Shown one piece after another: positions 36,487 to 44,107 of a stretch of 64,000 nucleotides of DNA. Source of the DNA: DASXUG01 sp964620425 (GTDB lineage: Bacteria; Pseudomonadota; Gammaproteobacteria; Burkholderiales; Methylophilaceae). Position 1 is the first letter of the stretch. Each line of letters begins with the position of its first letter. Location of the stretch: contig CAZUGV010000001.1 in assembly GCA_964620425.1 (NCBI GenBank), positions 1-64,000 on the forward strand, given 5' to 3'. The notes beneath the pieces were generated by a model, which did not search any database, was not told the DNA's origin, and was given only the letters and a program-made list of their open reading frames with translations. Made by a program: the position numbers and the translations under genes.

Positions 36487-36867
36487 CTAATTTCGCAGAT
36501 ATTGCACTGTATACAGACCCAAACCAGTCATTAGCAAAGACCCCACTAGGTGCATCACAATATGCGCACCGGCCCACCCATAATCACCACGACTGATTAA
36601 ACTAACAGACTCTGCCGAAAAGGTAGAAAACGTGGTCAAGCCACCCAAAAATCCAGTTGTAACTAAAAGTCTCATTTCTGGACTTAAACTGCCATTTGTC
36701 ACAAACCCCATCGCAATGCCCATCAAGTAGCCGCCAAGCAAATTAGCCAACAAAGTACCTAAAGGCAACATCGGATTAACCGCATTCAAAGCGATGCTAA
36801 AACCCCACCTAAGCCAAGCGCCGAGTGCAGCCCCTAATCCCACTGCTATAAAACTAGCCCACGCCAT
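36487..36867 (-). CDS. crcB: Fluoride efflux transporter CrcB/Fluc
   Basis: 126 residues, four transmembrane helices. GAALGAWLRW, NLLGGYLMGI and GFLGGLTTFSTFSAE (about 71-85, the pore Phe and central Na site region) are diagnostic. It exports fluoride as an antiparallel dimer. I chose the ATG at 36867 because AGGGGG lies 5 bp upstream; a TTG at 36882 would put that site inside the gene. I looked for a fluoride riboswitch upstream and did not see one. Confidence 0.94.
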   Translation of the reverse strand: MAWASFIAVGLGAALGAWLRWGFSIALNAVNPMLPLGTLLANLLGGYLMGIAMGFVTNGSLSPEMRLLVTTGFLGGLTTFSTFSAESVSLISRGDYGWAGAHIVMHLVGSLLMTGLGLYTVQYLRN

Positions 36868-36915
36868 AAAGCCCCCTGACAAATTTTGTTCACTTAACCT
36901 GAATGCACTACTGAA

Positions 36916-37024
36916 TCTTAGTGGATATTTAACTAGCCTTAAATAAACTAGCTTAAATATTGATTCACGCGCACTCCGTTAGTATGATGCAGTAGATGGG
37001 CAGTTTCATCAATATCCACTAAGA
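36916..37024. repeat. 14-bp perfect inverted repeat flanking 81 bp between crcB and glgA
   Basis: TCTTAGTGGATATT (36916-36929) and AATATCCACTAAGA (37011-37024) are exact reverse complements. The enclosed DNA also has a direct repeat of AACTAGCyTTAAATA (starting 36931 and 36947). No target-site duplication is visible outside the arms. It lies between the divergent crcB and glgA starts. Confidence 0.7.
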
Positions 37025-37063
37025 CTTTAATCATTATCAAATTACGACTTGAGAGCACTTATT

Positions 37064-38533
37064 TTGAGAATTTTGTTTGTTACTTCAGAAGCCTTTCCTT
37101 TAATTAAAACTGGTGGATTAGCGGATGTGAGTGGTTCGTTACCAGCCGCTCTAAATGAGAAAGGCGTTGATGTTCGTATCTTGATGCCAGCATACCCTGC
37201 CGTATTAGAAAAATTAATAGATTTGCGAGCAATCGCCACGATAGATCAGCTACCGATTGTCGGTAGCGTTAAAATACTGATGGGCACGATGCCCGAAACT
37301 GGGATCAACGTGATGGCGATTCAATCGCCTGAGTTATATGAACGTGCTGGAGGCCCATACGTTGATATAACAGGTAATGACTGGCCTGATAATCCGCTTA
37401 GATTTGGCATTTTATCTCGTGTTGCGGCTAACCTTGCATGCAGTCTGACGAGCCCGCTCATCGACTGGTTACCTGATGTTGTGCATTGTAATGACTGGCA
37501 AAGCGGCTTAACCCCTGCTTTTATTCATTTTCATCAGTTAGCGACTGGCATGAAGCACGCAAAATCCGTATTGAGCATCCACAATTTAGCTTTTCAAGGA
37601 AATTTTGGGGCTGAATGGGTGGCTAATTTAGGGCTACCAGCCGAGAGTTATCAAATGGAGGGTTTAGAGTATTACGGGCAGATGTCATTCCTGAAGGCTG
37701 GTGTTTATTATGCCGATCACCTTTCAACAGTTAGCCCAACCTATGGATTAGAAATCCAAACCCCAGAATATGGTTTTGGGATGCAAGGTTTACTGGCTAA
37801 GCGCAATAAAGAAATTGAAGGCATTTTAAATGGGATAGACATCAATGAATGGAACCCAAAAAGTGACCCACACCTAAGCGCGCATTATGATGCGACACAT
37901 TTAAAGAATAAAAGTGTTGTTAAACAAGCCTTGCAACAACAGCTAGGGCTAAACGTGGAAGCAAAAGCGCCTTTGCTGGGAGTGGTCAGCAGACTTACTT
38001 ACCAAAAAGGTTTGGATATGTTGTTGCAAATCGCAGAGCCGCTTATTCAGCAAGGCTATCAAATTGCATTGCTGGGGAGTGGTGAAAAGCCTATGGAAGA
38101 TGGCTTTAAACAACTTGCAATGCGCTATCCACAACAAGTGGCTGTCACTATCGGTTACAACGAGCCGCTTTCTCACAACATTATGGCTGGGGTTGATTTG
38201 TTTATTATGCCGTCACGATTTGAACCTTGCGGCTTAAATCAAATGTATGGCTTACGCTATGGGACACCCTCAGTGGTAACACGCACTGGCGGATTAGCAG
38301 ACTCAATTCTGGATACTACGCCAGCTACACTTGCAGAAAAGTCTGCAACTGGCTATGTAATGTCGGCAGTGAGTGCCGATGCATTACAAGATGCTATCGA
38401 ACGCGCACGCACTCATTTCCAAGAACCCAAGCTGTGGAAGCAAATTCAGCAAACAGGCATGAAAACAGAGCTTGGTTGGGATAAAAGCGCACAAGCGTAT
38501 TTGAACTTGTATAAAAAACTGCTTTTGAGTTAA
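37064..38533 (+). CDS. glgA: Glycogen synthase (ADP-glucose)
   Basis: 489 residues, GT5. The start TTG at 37064 gives MRILFVTSEAFPLIKTGGLADV, the normal GlgA N-terminus with the KTGGL donor loop; GAGAG lies 8 bp upstream. Other signatures: VHCNDWQSGL, SIHNLAFQG, VSRLTYQKGLDMLL, and PSRFEPCGLNQMYGLRYGTPSVVTRTGGLADSI. It extends alpha-1,4-glucan. No other glycogen genes are adjacent, so glgA is solitary here. Confidence 0.95.
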   Translation: MRILFVTSEAFPLIKTGGLADVSGSLPAALNEKGVDVRILMPAYPAVLEKLIDLRAIATIDQLPIVGSVKILMGTMPETGINVMAIQSPELYERAGGPYVDITGNDWPDNPLRFGILSRVAANLACSLTSPLIDWLPDVVHCNDWQSGLTPAFIHFHQLATGMKHAKSVLSIHNLAFQGNFGAEWVANLGLPAESYQMEGLEYYGQMSFLKAGVYYADHLSTVSPTYGLEIQTPEYGFGMQGLLAKRNKEIEGILNGIDINEWNPKSDPHLSAHYDATHLKNKSVVKQALQQQLGLNVEAKAPLLGVVSRLTYQKGLDMLLQIAEPLIQQGYQIALLGSGEKPMEDGFKQLAMRYPQQVAVTIGYNEPLSHNIMAGVDLFIMPSRFEPCGLNQMYGLRYGTPSVVTRTGGLADSILDTTPATLAEKSATGYVMSAVSADALQDAIERARTHFQEPKLWKQIQQTGMKTELGWDKSAQAYLNLYKKLLLS

Positions 38534-38703
38534 CAAATGCAAGTTCCTATGCAAGTTTCTAGTTAGTGGACATAGTTTTATGTTGGCATAGTTCGATTGT
38601 TTTATTAAATCAGTCAGATTAAAAACAGACTGAATTATTCATCAACTAGCAACATTCATGTAACAAACAAAATGTAATCTGCTGAGGTTGGTTTTTTCGT
38701 AGC

Positions 38704-38720
38704 TGGCATGATTTATGCTT
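38704..38720 (+). promoter_or_regulatory. Sigma-54 (RpoN) promoter match
   Basis: TGGCATGATTTATGCTT: GG at 38705-38706 and GC at 38717-38718 are separated by exactly 10 bp, and the flanks fit the TGGCAC-N5-TTGCW consensus well. The predicted start is near 38730. A sigma-70 reading is weaker: the best -35 is 20 bp from TATGCT. Confidence 0.65.
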
Positions 38721-38729
38721 AATTTAGTG

Positions 38730-38787
38730 CAAGCTTGTATCAGCTTTATTTCTCCTCCCTCAAGGCGCTTTGTGCGCCTTCTTTTTT
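38730..38787 (+). ncRNA. Candidate sigma-54-dependent small RNA (about 58 nt)
   Basis: Begins near the predicted sigma-54 start. A short 5' stem-loop (AAGCT-TGTATC-AGCTT), an unpaired CU-rich stretch (TTTCTCCTCCCTC, complementary to Shine-Dalgarno sequences), then a Rho-independent terminator. This is the layout of Hfq-type regulatory RNAs that block ribosome binding sites. Existence as a stable RNA is inferred from sequence only. Confidence 0.5.
38762..38787 (+). terminator. Rho-independent terminator between glgA and orn
   Basis: AAGGCGC-TTTGT-GCGCCTT followed by CTTTTTT. It is 230 bp after glgA, too far to be an obvious glgA terminator, and ends the candidate small RNA. Confidence 0.85.
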
Positions 38788-38824
38788 ATCTCAGTGAATT
38801 GAAACTTGATATCTGGTTTTATGC

Positions 38825-39385
38825 TTAATTCAGTTTGATGAAGTGCTCACGATAGTACTTAAGCTCATCAATAGATTCATAAATATCGGCAAGCGCTTCA
38901 TGTTTGCTGGCTTTTTTAAAGCCTGAGTAAACGCTAGGTTTCCAGCGCCTAGCCAATTCTTTAAACACGCTGACATCTAAGTTTCTATAGTGAAAAAATG
39001 ATTCTAAATCAGGCATATAGCGCGCCATAAAGCGCCTATCTTGGCAGATTGAGTTTCCACACATTGGTGATTTTCCTGCGGGCACATATTGCTTTAAAAA
39101 CTCAATCATCATTTGCGTGGCAACTGTTTCATTTATAGTAGAGGCTTTTACTTTTTCGATCAAACCAGAACGCCCGTGTGTGCCTTTATTCCAAGCATCC
39201 ATTCCATCTAAAACCGCATCACTTTGGTGCACAACAATTACGGGAGATTCACCAAGTACATTCAACTCAGCGTCCGTCACAACGGCTGCAAGCTCTAAAA
39301 TTCTATCGCTATCGGGTAATAAACCACTCATTTCCATATCTAACCAAATGAGGTTATCAGGGTGGGGTGTTGCAACTTGTGACAT
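38825..39385 (-). CDS. orn: Oligoribonuclease
   Basis: 186 residues from the ATG at 39385 (MSQVATPHPDNLIWLDMEMSGL). DEDDh exonuclease motifs: WLDMEMSGL, NSICQDRRFM and HEALADIYESI. It degrades 2-5 nt RNA and also pGpG, the product of EAL phosphodiesterases, thus completing c-di-GMP breakdown. An upstream in-frame ATG at 39397 would add four residues. Confidence 0.96.
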   Translation of the reverse strand: MSQVATPHPDNLIWLDMEMSGLLPDSDRILELAAVVTDAELNVLGESPVIVVHQSDAVLDGMDAWNKGTHGRSGLIEKVKASTINETVATQMMIEFLKQYVPAGKSPMCGNSICQDRRFMARYMPDLESFFHYRNLDVSVFKELARRWKPSVYSGFKKASKHEALADIYESIDELKYYREHFIKLN

Positions 39386-39501
39386 AATGATTTCCATGAA
39401 AATAGACTAAAATAGCATTTGTGGCTGAACCTTATGCCTCAATGCGCTTCTTAAAACATATACTTTAACAACCTATTAGTTTAACTGAAAACAATCAAAT
39501 C

Positions 39502-40749
39502 ATGGCGACAACCCTTACCACAGTATTTCTTAGCTTACTGATTCTGACCACAATCACGCGTTTGTGGCTTGCGCGCAGGCATGTAAGCCATGTGCAAGCA
39601 AACCGCAACCAAGTGCCTGATGCGTTTAAACAAAATATTAGTTTAGAGTCACACCAAAAAGCGGCTGATTACTCTTCTGAAAAAACACGCCTAGTTATCT
39701 TGGAATCCGTTGCTCAAGCTATTTTATTGATTATTTTCACGGTGGGTGGTGGGTTACAATCCGTGGATAACATTTGGCGAGAGTTGTTGCCGAACCTCGA
39801 AATATTAAGAGGCGCACTTGTGATTTTGAGCGTTATGCTAATAAGTGGCTTAGTAGACTTGCCATTCGATTACTACAAATCTTTTAGCATTGATGAACGG
39901 TTTGGTTTTAACAAAATGACACCTCGTATGTTTTTCACTGACATGATTAAACAAGGCCTTGTCGGACTGTTATTGGGTGCGCCCATACTATTCGCAGCAC
40001 TTTGGTTAATGCAAGGTGCGGGTGAATACTGGTGGTTTTACTTATGGGTGATATGGAGTGCATTTAATTTGCTGATGCTAGCGGTTTATCCTACGTTCAT
40101 TGCTCCACTCTTTAACAAATTCTCACCATTGACAGATAACTCTCTCAAGTCACGCATTGAAGCACTGTTAACCAAGTGTGGTTTTAAATCGCAAGGTTTA
40201 TTCGTGATGGATGGATCAACTCGCAGTAGCCATGGAAACGCTTATTTTACAGGCTTTGGCGCTAGTAAACGCGTAGTGTTTTTTGACACATTGTTGGATC
40301 GTCTTGACGCCAACGAAATTGAAGCAGTGCTTGCCCATGAGCTTGGTCACTTCAAGCACCACCATGTCATTAAACGCATCGTCATGCTGTTTGCAATGAG
40401 CTTTGTGGGCTTGGCACTTTTGGGTTGGCTACAACAACAAACTTGGTTTTATCAAGGTTTAGGCGTTAGTACCCCAAGCAACTACATGGCATTGATGTTA
40501 TTTCTGCTAGTTAGTCCTGTATTTTTATTCATTTTACGACCCTTTATGGCGAGCTATTCACGTAAAAATGAATTTGAAGCGGATGCCTATGCTGCAAAAC
40601 ATGCAGATGCGCAGTACTTAATTGAAGCATTAGTAAAGTTATATCGAGACAATGCATCTACGCTGACGCCAGACCCATTGCACTCAGCATTTTATGACTC
40701 GCATCCACCTGCTAGCATTCGTATTGCTAGGCTTTCAGCTTTAAAGTGA
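39502..40749 (+). CDS. M48 family CAAX-prenyl-protease-like metalloprotease (Ste24-like)
   Basis: 415 residues. Zinc motif HELGHFKHH at about residues 279-287 and the distal Glu in NEFEADAYA (about 356-364). An N-terminal peptidase_M48_N region (DLPFDYYKSFSIDERFGFNKMTP) and about seven transmembrane helices give the Ste24 layout. It probably degrades or processes membrane proteins; bacteria do not use CAAX prenylation, so the substrate is unknown. The stop codon region is next to a small cytochrome c gene. Confidence 0.92.
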   Translation: MATTLTTVFLSLLILTTITRLWLARRHVSHVQANRNQVPDAFKQNISLESHQKAADYSSEKTRLVILESVAQAILLIIFTVGGGLQSVDNIWRELLPNLEILRGALVILSVMLISGLVDLPFDYYKSFSIDERFGFNKMTPRMFFTDMIKQGLVGLLLGAPILFAALWLMQGAGEYWWFYLWVIWSAFNLLMLAVYPTFIAPLFNKFSPLTDNSLKSRIEALLTKCGFKSQGLFVMDGSTRSSHGNAYFTGFGASKRVVFFDTLLDRLDANEIEAVLAHELGHFKHHHVIKRIVMLFAMSFVGLALLGWLQQQTWFYQGLGVSTPSNYMALMLFLLVSPVFLFILRPFMASYSRKNEFEADAYAAKHADAQYLIEALVKLYRDNASTLTPDPLHSAFYDSHPPASIRIARLSALK

Positions 40750-40781
40750 CTTACAAACACCCACTAAAAGAGGCTCAGAAT

Positions 40782-41093
40782 ATGAAAAAACGATGTGTTG
40801 CTACACTTATGTTATTCGTATTTGGACAAGTCCATGCGGATCCATTTAAAACTGGCGATTTTAAAACTGGTAAATCCATGGTTGAAAAAAATTGCATCAG
40901 CTGTCACGCCTCGCAATATGGTGGGGATGGCTCAGAAATTTACACACGTGAATATCGCAAAGTAAAAACCTCGGCTGGGCTTATCGCACAAATTCGTAAC
41001 TGTAATACCAATTTAGGGCTAAAATGGTTTGAAGATGAAGAATTGCATGTCGCCAGTTACCTCAATAAAACCTATTACAAGTTCGAAAAATAG
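40782..41093 (+). CDS. Small periplasmic cytochrome c
   Basis: 103 residues from the ATG at 40782, which starts a signal peptide (MKKRCVATLMLFVFGQVHA). One haem-binding CISCH is present. The rest (IRNCNTNLGLKWFEDEELHVASYLNKTYYKF) is a recognisable betaproteobacterial mono-haem family. There is no Met after the haem motif, so the sixth iron ligand is not the usual Met. A GTG at 40746 overlapping the previous stop was rejected because it would bury the signal peptide. Electron partner unknown. Confidence 0.85.
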   Translation: MKKRCVATLMLFVFGQVHADPFKTGDFKTGKSMVEKNCISCHASQYGGDGSEIYTREYRKVKTSAGLIAQIRNCNTNLGLKWFEDEELHVASYLNKTYYKFEK

Positions 41094-41098
41094 CGCAT

Positions 41099-42004
41099 TT
41101 GAAACAAAAATCCCCCATTAGCAATAGTGCCAGTGTTGAAAAAGGCTTAGTCACCGCCGCTTATGGCAAGCGTTATGGCGTTGAGTTAGCTGATGGTCGG
41201 CAGATTAGCTGCGTAACACGCGGCAAAAAAACAGATTTAGCCTGTGGGGATTTGGTTGAGGTGAAGCTTACCGACCGACTAGAGGGTGTGGTTGAAACAA
41301 CGCTCCCTCGCACCAGTTTACTTTATCGTAGCAATTCATTTCGCAGTAAGATGCTGGCCGCAAATGTTACCCAAGTGGTGATTGTGCTTGCAACCACACC
41401 CAGTTTTTACGAATCACTGCTTAATCGTTGCCTAATCGCGGCTGAGGCAGCAGGCATCAAAGCACTTATCCTACTCAATAAATGTGATATTGGCGACAAT
41501 GCGGAATCACTTAAAAAGCTCAAGCTTTATTCAGACTTAGGCTACGACGTGCAAGCGTTATCAGCGAAACAAGATATTACACCGCTAATAGCGCACCTTG
41601 AAGGTCATATTAGTGTGCTAGTAGGTCAATCTGGAATGGGGAAATCAACCATTGTAAATGCTTTACTGCCCAACGAAACTGTTCGTACGCAAGAGGTTTC
41701 AGAAGTTTTAGACAGCGGAAAACACACAACCACAGCAGCACACTTATATCACCTCAATCATCAAAGTGATTTAATTGATTCACCAGGCTTACAAGAGTTT
41801 GGTTTAAACCACTTAAGCATTGATGCACTTGAGCTTGCATTTGTTGAGTTCCGCCCATATTTAGGTAAATGTAGGTTTAACAATTGCCGTCATCTCAAAG
41901 AGCCGGACTGCGCATTAAGTATTGCCGCTATCCAAGGAAAAATCACTCAATTAAGATTAGCTCAATTTCAAACACTTTCGCTTGAGATTAAACCTAGTAT
42001 TTAA
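41099..42004 (+). CDS. rsgA: Ribosome small subunit-dependent GTPase A
   Basis: 301 residues. An N-terminal OB fold is followed by a circularly permuted GTPase: G4 (LLNKCDIGD), G1 (GQSGMGKST) and G3 (DSPGLQEFG) appear in that order. The C-terminal zinc knuckle is CRFNNCRHLKEPDC. It checks late 30S maturation. The start is TTG at 41099, 5 bp after the cytochrome gene. orn upstream is a common neighbour of rsgA. Confidence 0.95.
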   Translation: MKQKSPISNSASVEKGLVTAAYGKRYGVELADGRQISCVTRGKKTDLACGDLVEVKLTDRLEGVVETTLPRTSLLYRSNSFRSKMLAANVTQVVIVLATTPSFYESLLNRCLIAAEAAGIKALILLNKCDIGDNAESLKKLKLYSDLGYDVQALSAKQDITPLIAHLEGHISVLVGQSGMGKSTIVNALLPNETVRTQEVSEVLDSGKHTTTAAHLYHLNHQSDLIDSPGLQEFGLNHLSIDALELAFVEFRPYLGKCRFNNCRHLKEPDCALSIAAIQGKITQLRLAQFQTLSLEIKPSI

Positions 42005-42044
42005 AATTGTAAAGTGGCTGGCTACATTCAGGCTGAGAACTGGC

Positions 42045-42064
42045 ACAGCTTAATGCCAAGCTGT
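42045..42064. terminator. Hairpin between convergent rsgA and the PQQ dehydrogenase gene
   Basis: ACAGCTT-AATGCC-AAGCTGT, a perfect 7-bp stem. There is no T-tract, so intrinsic termination is uncertain; the position between convergent genes is the main support. Confidence 0.35.
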
Positions 42065-42092
42065 TAATGCTCAATTAAGATATTAGATAAGT

Positions 42093-43904
42093 TTATTGGG
42101 CGAGTTTATAAACAACCACACTATCACCCTGTTTGTAACCAAATATTGAGTTTCCGCCAGCCGCCACGGCGATATATTGAACGCCATCAATTTGGTAGCT
42201 AATGGGTGGCGCATTGACACCAGCGTCATTTTTATTGTGCCATAAGAGTTTGCCGCTTTTTGCATCAAAGGCATCAAACTGACCATTGCCCTCCCCTGTG
42301 AATATTAAACCACCCGCTGTCGCCAACACACCACCCACCATGGGTTGTTCTACTTTTTGTTGCCAGCTTAATTTACCTGAACTTAAATCTATGGCAGACA
42401 ACAAACCCCAACGTGGTGCATCTGCTGGTTCTGAAGCGGCATAACGTATTGCTGCATTATCACCAACGGCAGGGGTTTCATGTAAGGTATATTTGATTGG
42501 CGCATGTATCGCGGCTACAAACACCTTTTGTTGCGCTTCATCCAAGGCAACTGGCGACCAATTTGAGCCACCCAATATGCCTGGATATAGCGTGATGCCT
42601 TCAAAAGTAGCTTTTGCAAATAAATTTGATTGCGGCACAAAAGCTTCAGATTTAAGCAGCAACTCGCCTGTTATACGGTTATGCACATAAAACCAGCCTG
42701 TTTTACTGGCTTGGCCAACGGCGGGGATGTTTTTACCATTTTGTTTAAAATTAAATAAAACTGGTGGGCTAGCCAAATCATAACCCCACACATCATGCGG
42801 CACTTGTTGATAGTGCCAGCGCAATTTGCCTGTAGCAACTTCTAGTGCGACTAATGAAACGGTGTAAAGGTTATCGCCCGGGCGTGAAATATCATTCATT
42901 TGGGGGGATGGGTTGCCTGTACCAAAATAAAGCAGCCCTAATTGAGGGTCAATAGCAGGCGTACTCCAAGCGGAACCGCCGCCAAAACGCGCCGCATCGG
43001 GGAACTGGCTCAAAGTAGCCTTTTCGTGCGCTATATCACGATTGAGTGAAATACCGTCTGAAGTTGTTGGGGTAAACTGCCCTTCCCAACCTTTATCGGG
43101 AATGGTGTCAAACTGCCAAATACGCTTACCTGTATTCACATCAAATGCGGCTAAAAAGCCTGGTCTGCCGTAGCGCCCAGTGACACCAATCACTGCACCT
43201 AATGGCGCATCTTCACGTGGGTTATCAATGTGCAGGCCATAACCAACGCCTGTAATGCCGATAATCACTTTGCCTTGATACACTACAGGCGCCATTGCAA
43301 TGCCCACGCCTGTGCCACCTGTGACTTTCCGCTTGCTATTCGGGTCATTACTGTTGAGCGATGCTTGTCCTTCGGTGATAACTGCTGCATCCACGGCATC
43401 AATATCCCAAACTGTTTTGCCTGTTTTTGCGTCCAATGCGATAAGCCTTGCATCAACAGTACCAATAAACACTTTACCGTTAGCCACAGCCACTCCTCGA
43501 TTGGCGGGCCCGCAGCACATCGCCCAATCTTTTTGCCGATGGTGTTCATAACGCCATAACTCTTTGCCCGTTTTTGCATCTAAGGCAACTACATGATTAA
43601 AAGGGAGCGATACATACATTACGCCATCCACCACAATCGGCGTGGTTTGAAAGCTAGCTTTAATACCGCTGTGGTAGTGCCAAGCGGTGGTTAATTTTTG
43701 AACATTTTGTGTGTTGATTTGCGTGAGAGGTGAAAAGCGCTGATTATCATAACCACGCCCAAAACTCGGCCATTCGGCATTAGAGATTGGGTTGCTTGCG
43801 TTTTTAGTGTGCTGTGAAATTAAATTAGGATTTACGCAACTCGATAATAGCGAGGCTGAAATCAGTACTCCGATTTTAAAGAAATGATGGTGTATCAGTC
43901 GCAT
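42093..43904 (-). CDS. PQQ-dependent dehydrogenase, lipoprotein
   Basis: 603 residues. A lipoprotein signal peptide ends LLSSC (Cys about 23). The mature protein is an eight-bladed propeller with repeated tryptophan-docking motifs (VVALDAKTGKELWRYE, LIALDAKTGKTVWDID, FDAKSGKLLWHNK). The vicinal disulfide Cys pair that stacks on PQQ is in WAMCCGPANRG (about 130). The active-site segment reads PHDVWGYDLASPP. It should oxidise an alcohol or sugar in the periplasm; it is not a canonical MxaF or XoxF. No cytochrome partner is adjacent. Confidence 0.9.
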   Translation of the reverse strand: MRLIHHHFFKIGVLISASLLSSCVNPNLISQHTKNASNPISNAEWPSFGRGYDNQRFSPLTQINTQNVQKLTTAWHYHSGIKASFQTTPIVVDGVMYVSLPFNHVVALDAKTGKELWRYEHHRQKDWAMCCGPANRGVAVANGKVFIGTVDARLIALDAKTGKTVWDIDAVDAAVITEGQASLNSNDPNSKRKVTGGTGVGIAMAPVVYQGKVIIGITGVGYGLHIDNPREDAPLGAVIGVTGRYGRPGFLAAFDVNTGKRIWQFDTIPDKGWEGQFTPTTSDGISLNRDIAHEKATLSQFPDAARFGGGSAWSTPAIDPQLGLLYFGTGNPSPQMNDISRPGDNLYTVSLVALEVATGKLRWHYQQVPHDVWGYDLASPPVLFNFKQNGKNIPAVGQASKTGWFYVHNRITGELLLKSEAFVPQSNLFAKATFEGITLYPGILGGSNWSPVALDEAQQKVFVAAIHAPIKYTLHETPAVGDNAAIRYAASEPADAPRWGLLSAIDLSSGKLSWQQKVEQPMVGGVLATAGGLIFTGEGNGQFDAFDAKSGKLLWHNKNDAGVNAPPISYQIDGVQYIAVAAGGNSIFGYKQGDSVVVYKLAQ

Positions 43905-44107
43905 AATTCCCTCACACTAACTTGAATGTAAAGTTTTAGTATACAGGTTGGTATATGGAATGACTAGTCCATGTTTCTAACCAATGTTTACTATCCATAT
44001 TTTGATTCTGTAGTGCCGATGTACATTCAGATTGTTCATGCATTCAGTATGGCCTGTTATAAAATGGATGACTATTCGCATTTTCAGCCAACTCGCAATT
44101 ACAGCCC

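Larger units (their letters stand above)
38534..38824. other. Intergenic region with candidate sRNA unit
   Basis: The 291 bp between glgA and orn encode no protein I can support. The first 90 bp include an imperfect dyad CAGTC-N12-GACTG (38611-38632). The rest carries a sigma-54 promoter match, a short putative transcript and a terminator, listed separately. Confidence 0.6.

Noticed and set aside
36868..37063. A fluoride riboswitch upstream of crcB
   Set aside because: I looked for the conserved pseudoknot segments close to the crcB start and did not see them; only the 14-bp inverted repeat is evident.
38688..38719. A sigma-70 promoter (TTGGTT ... TATGCT) for the candidate small RNA
   Set aside because: The spacing is 20 bp and both hexamers are poor, while GG-N10-GC fits sigma-54 much better.
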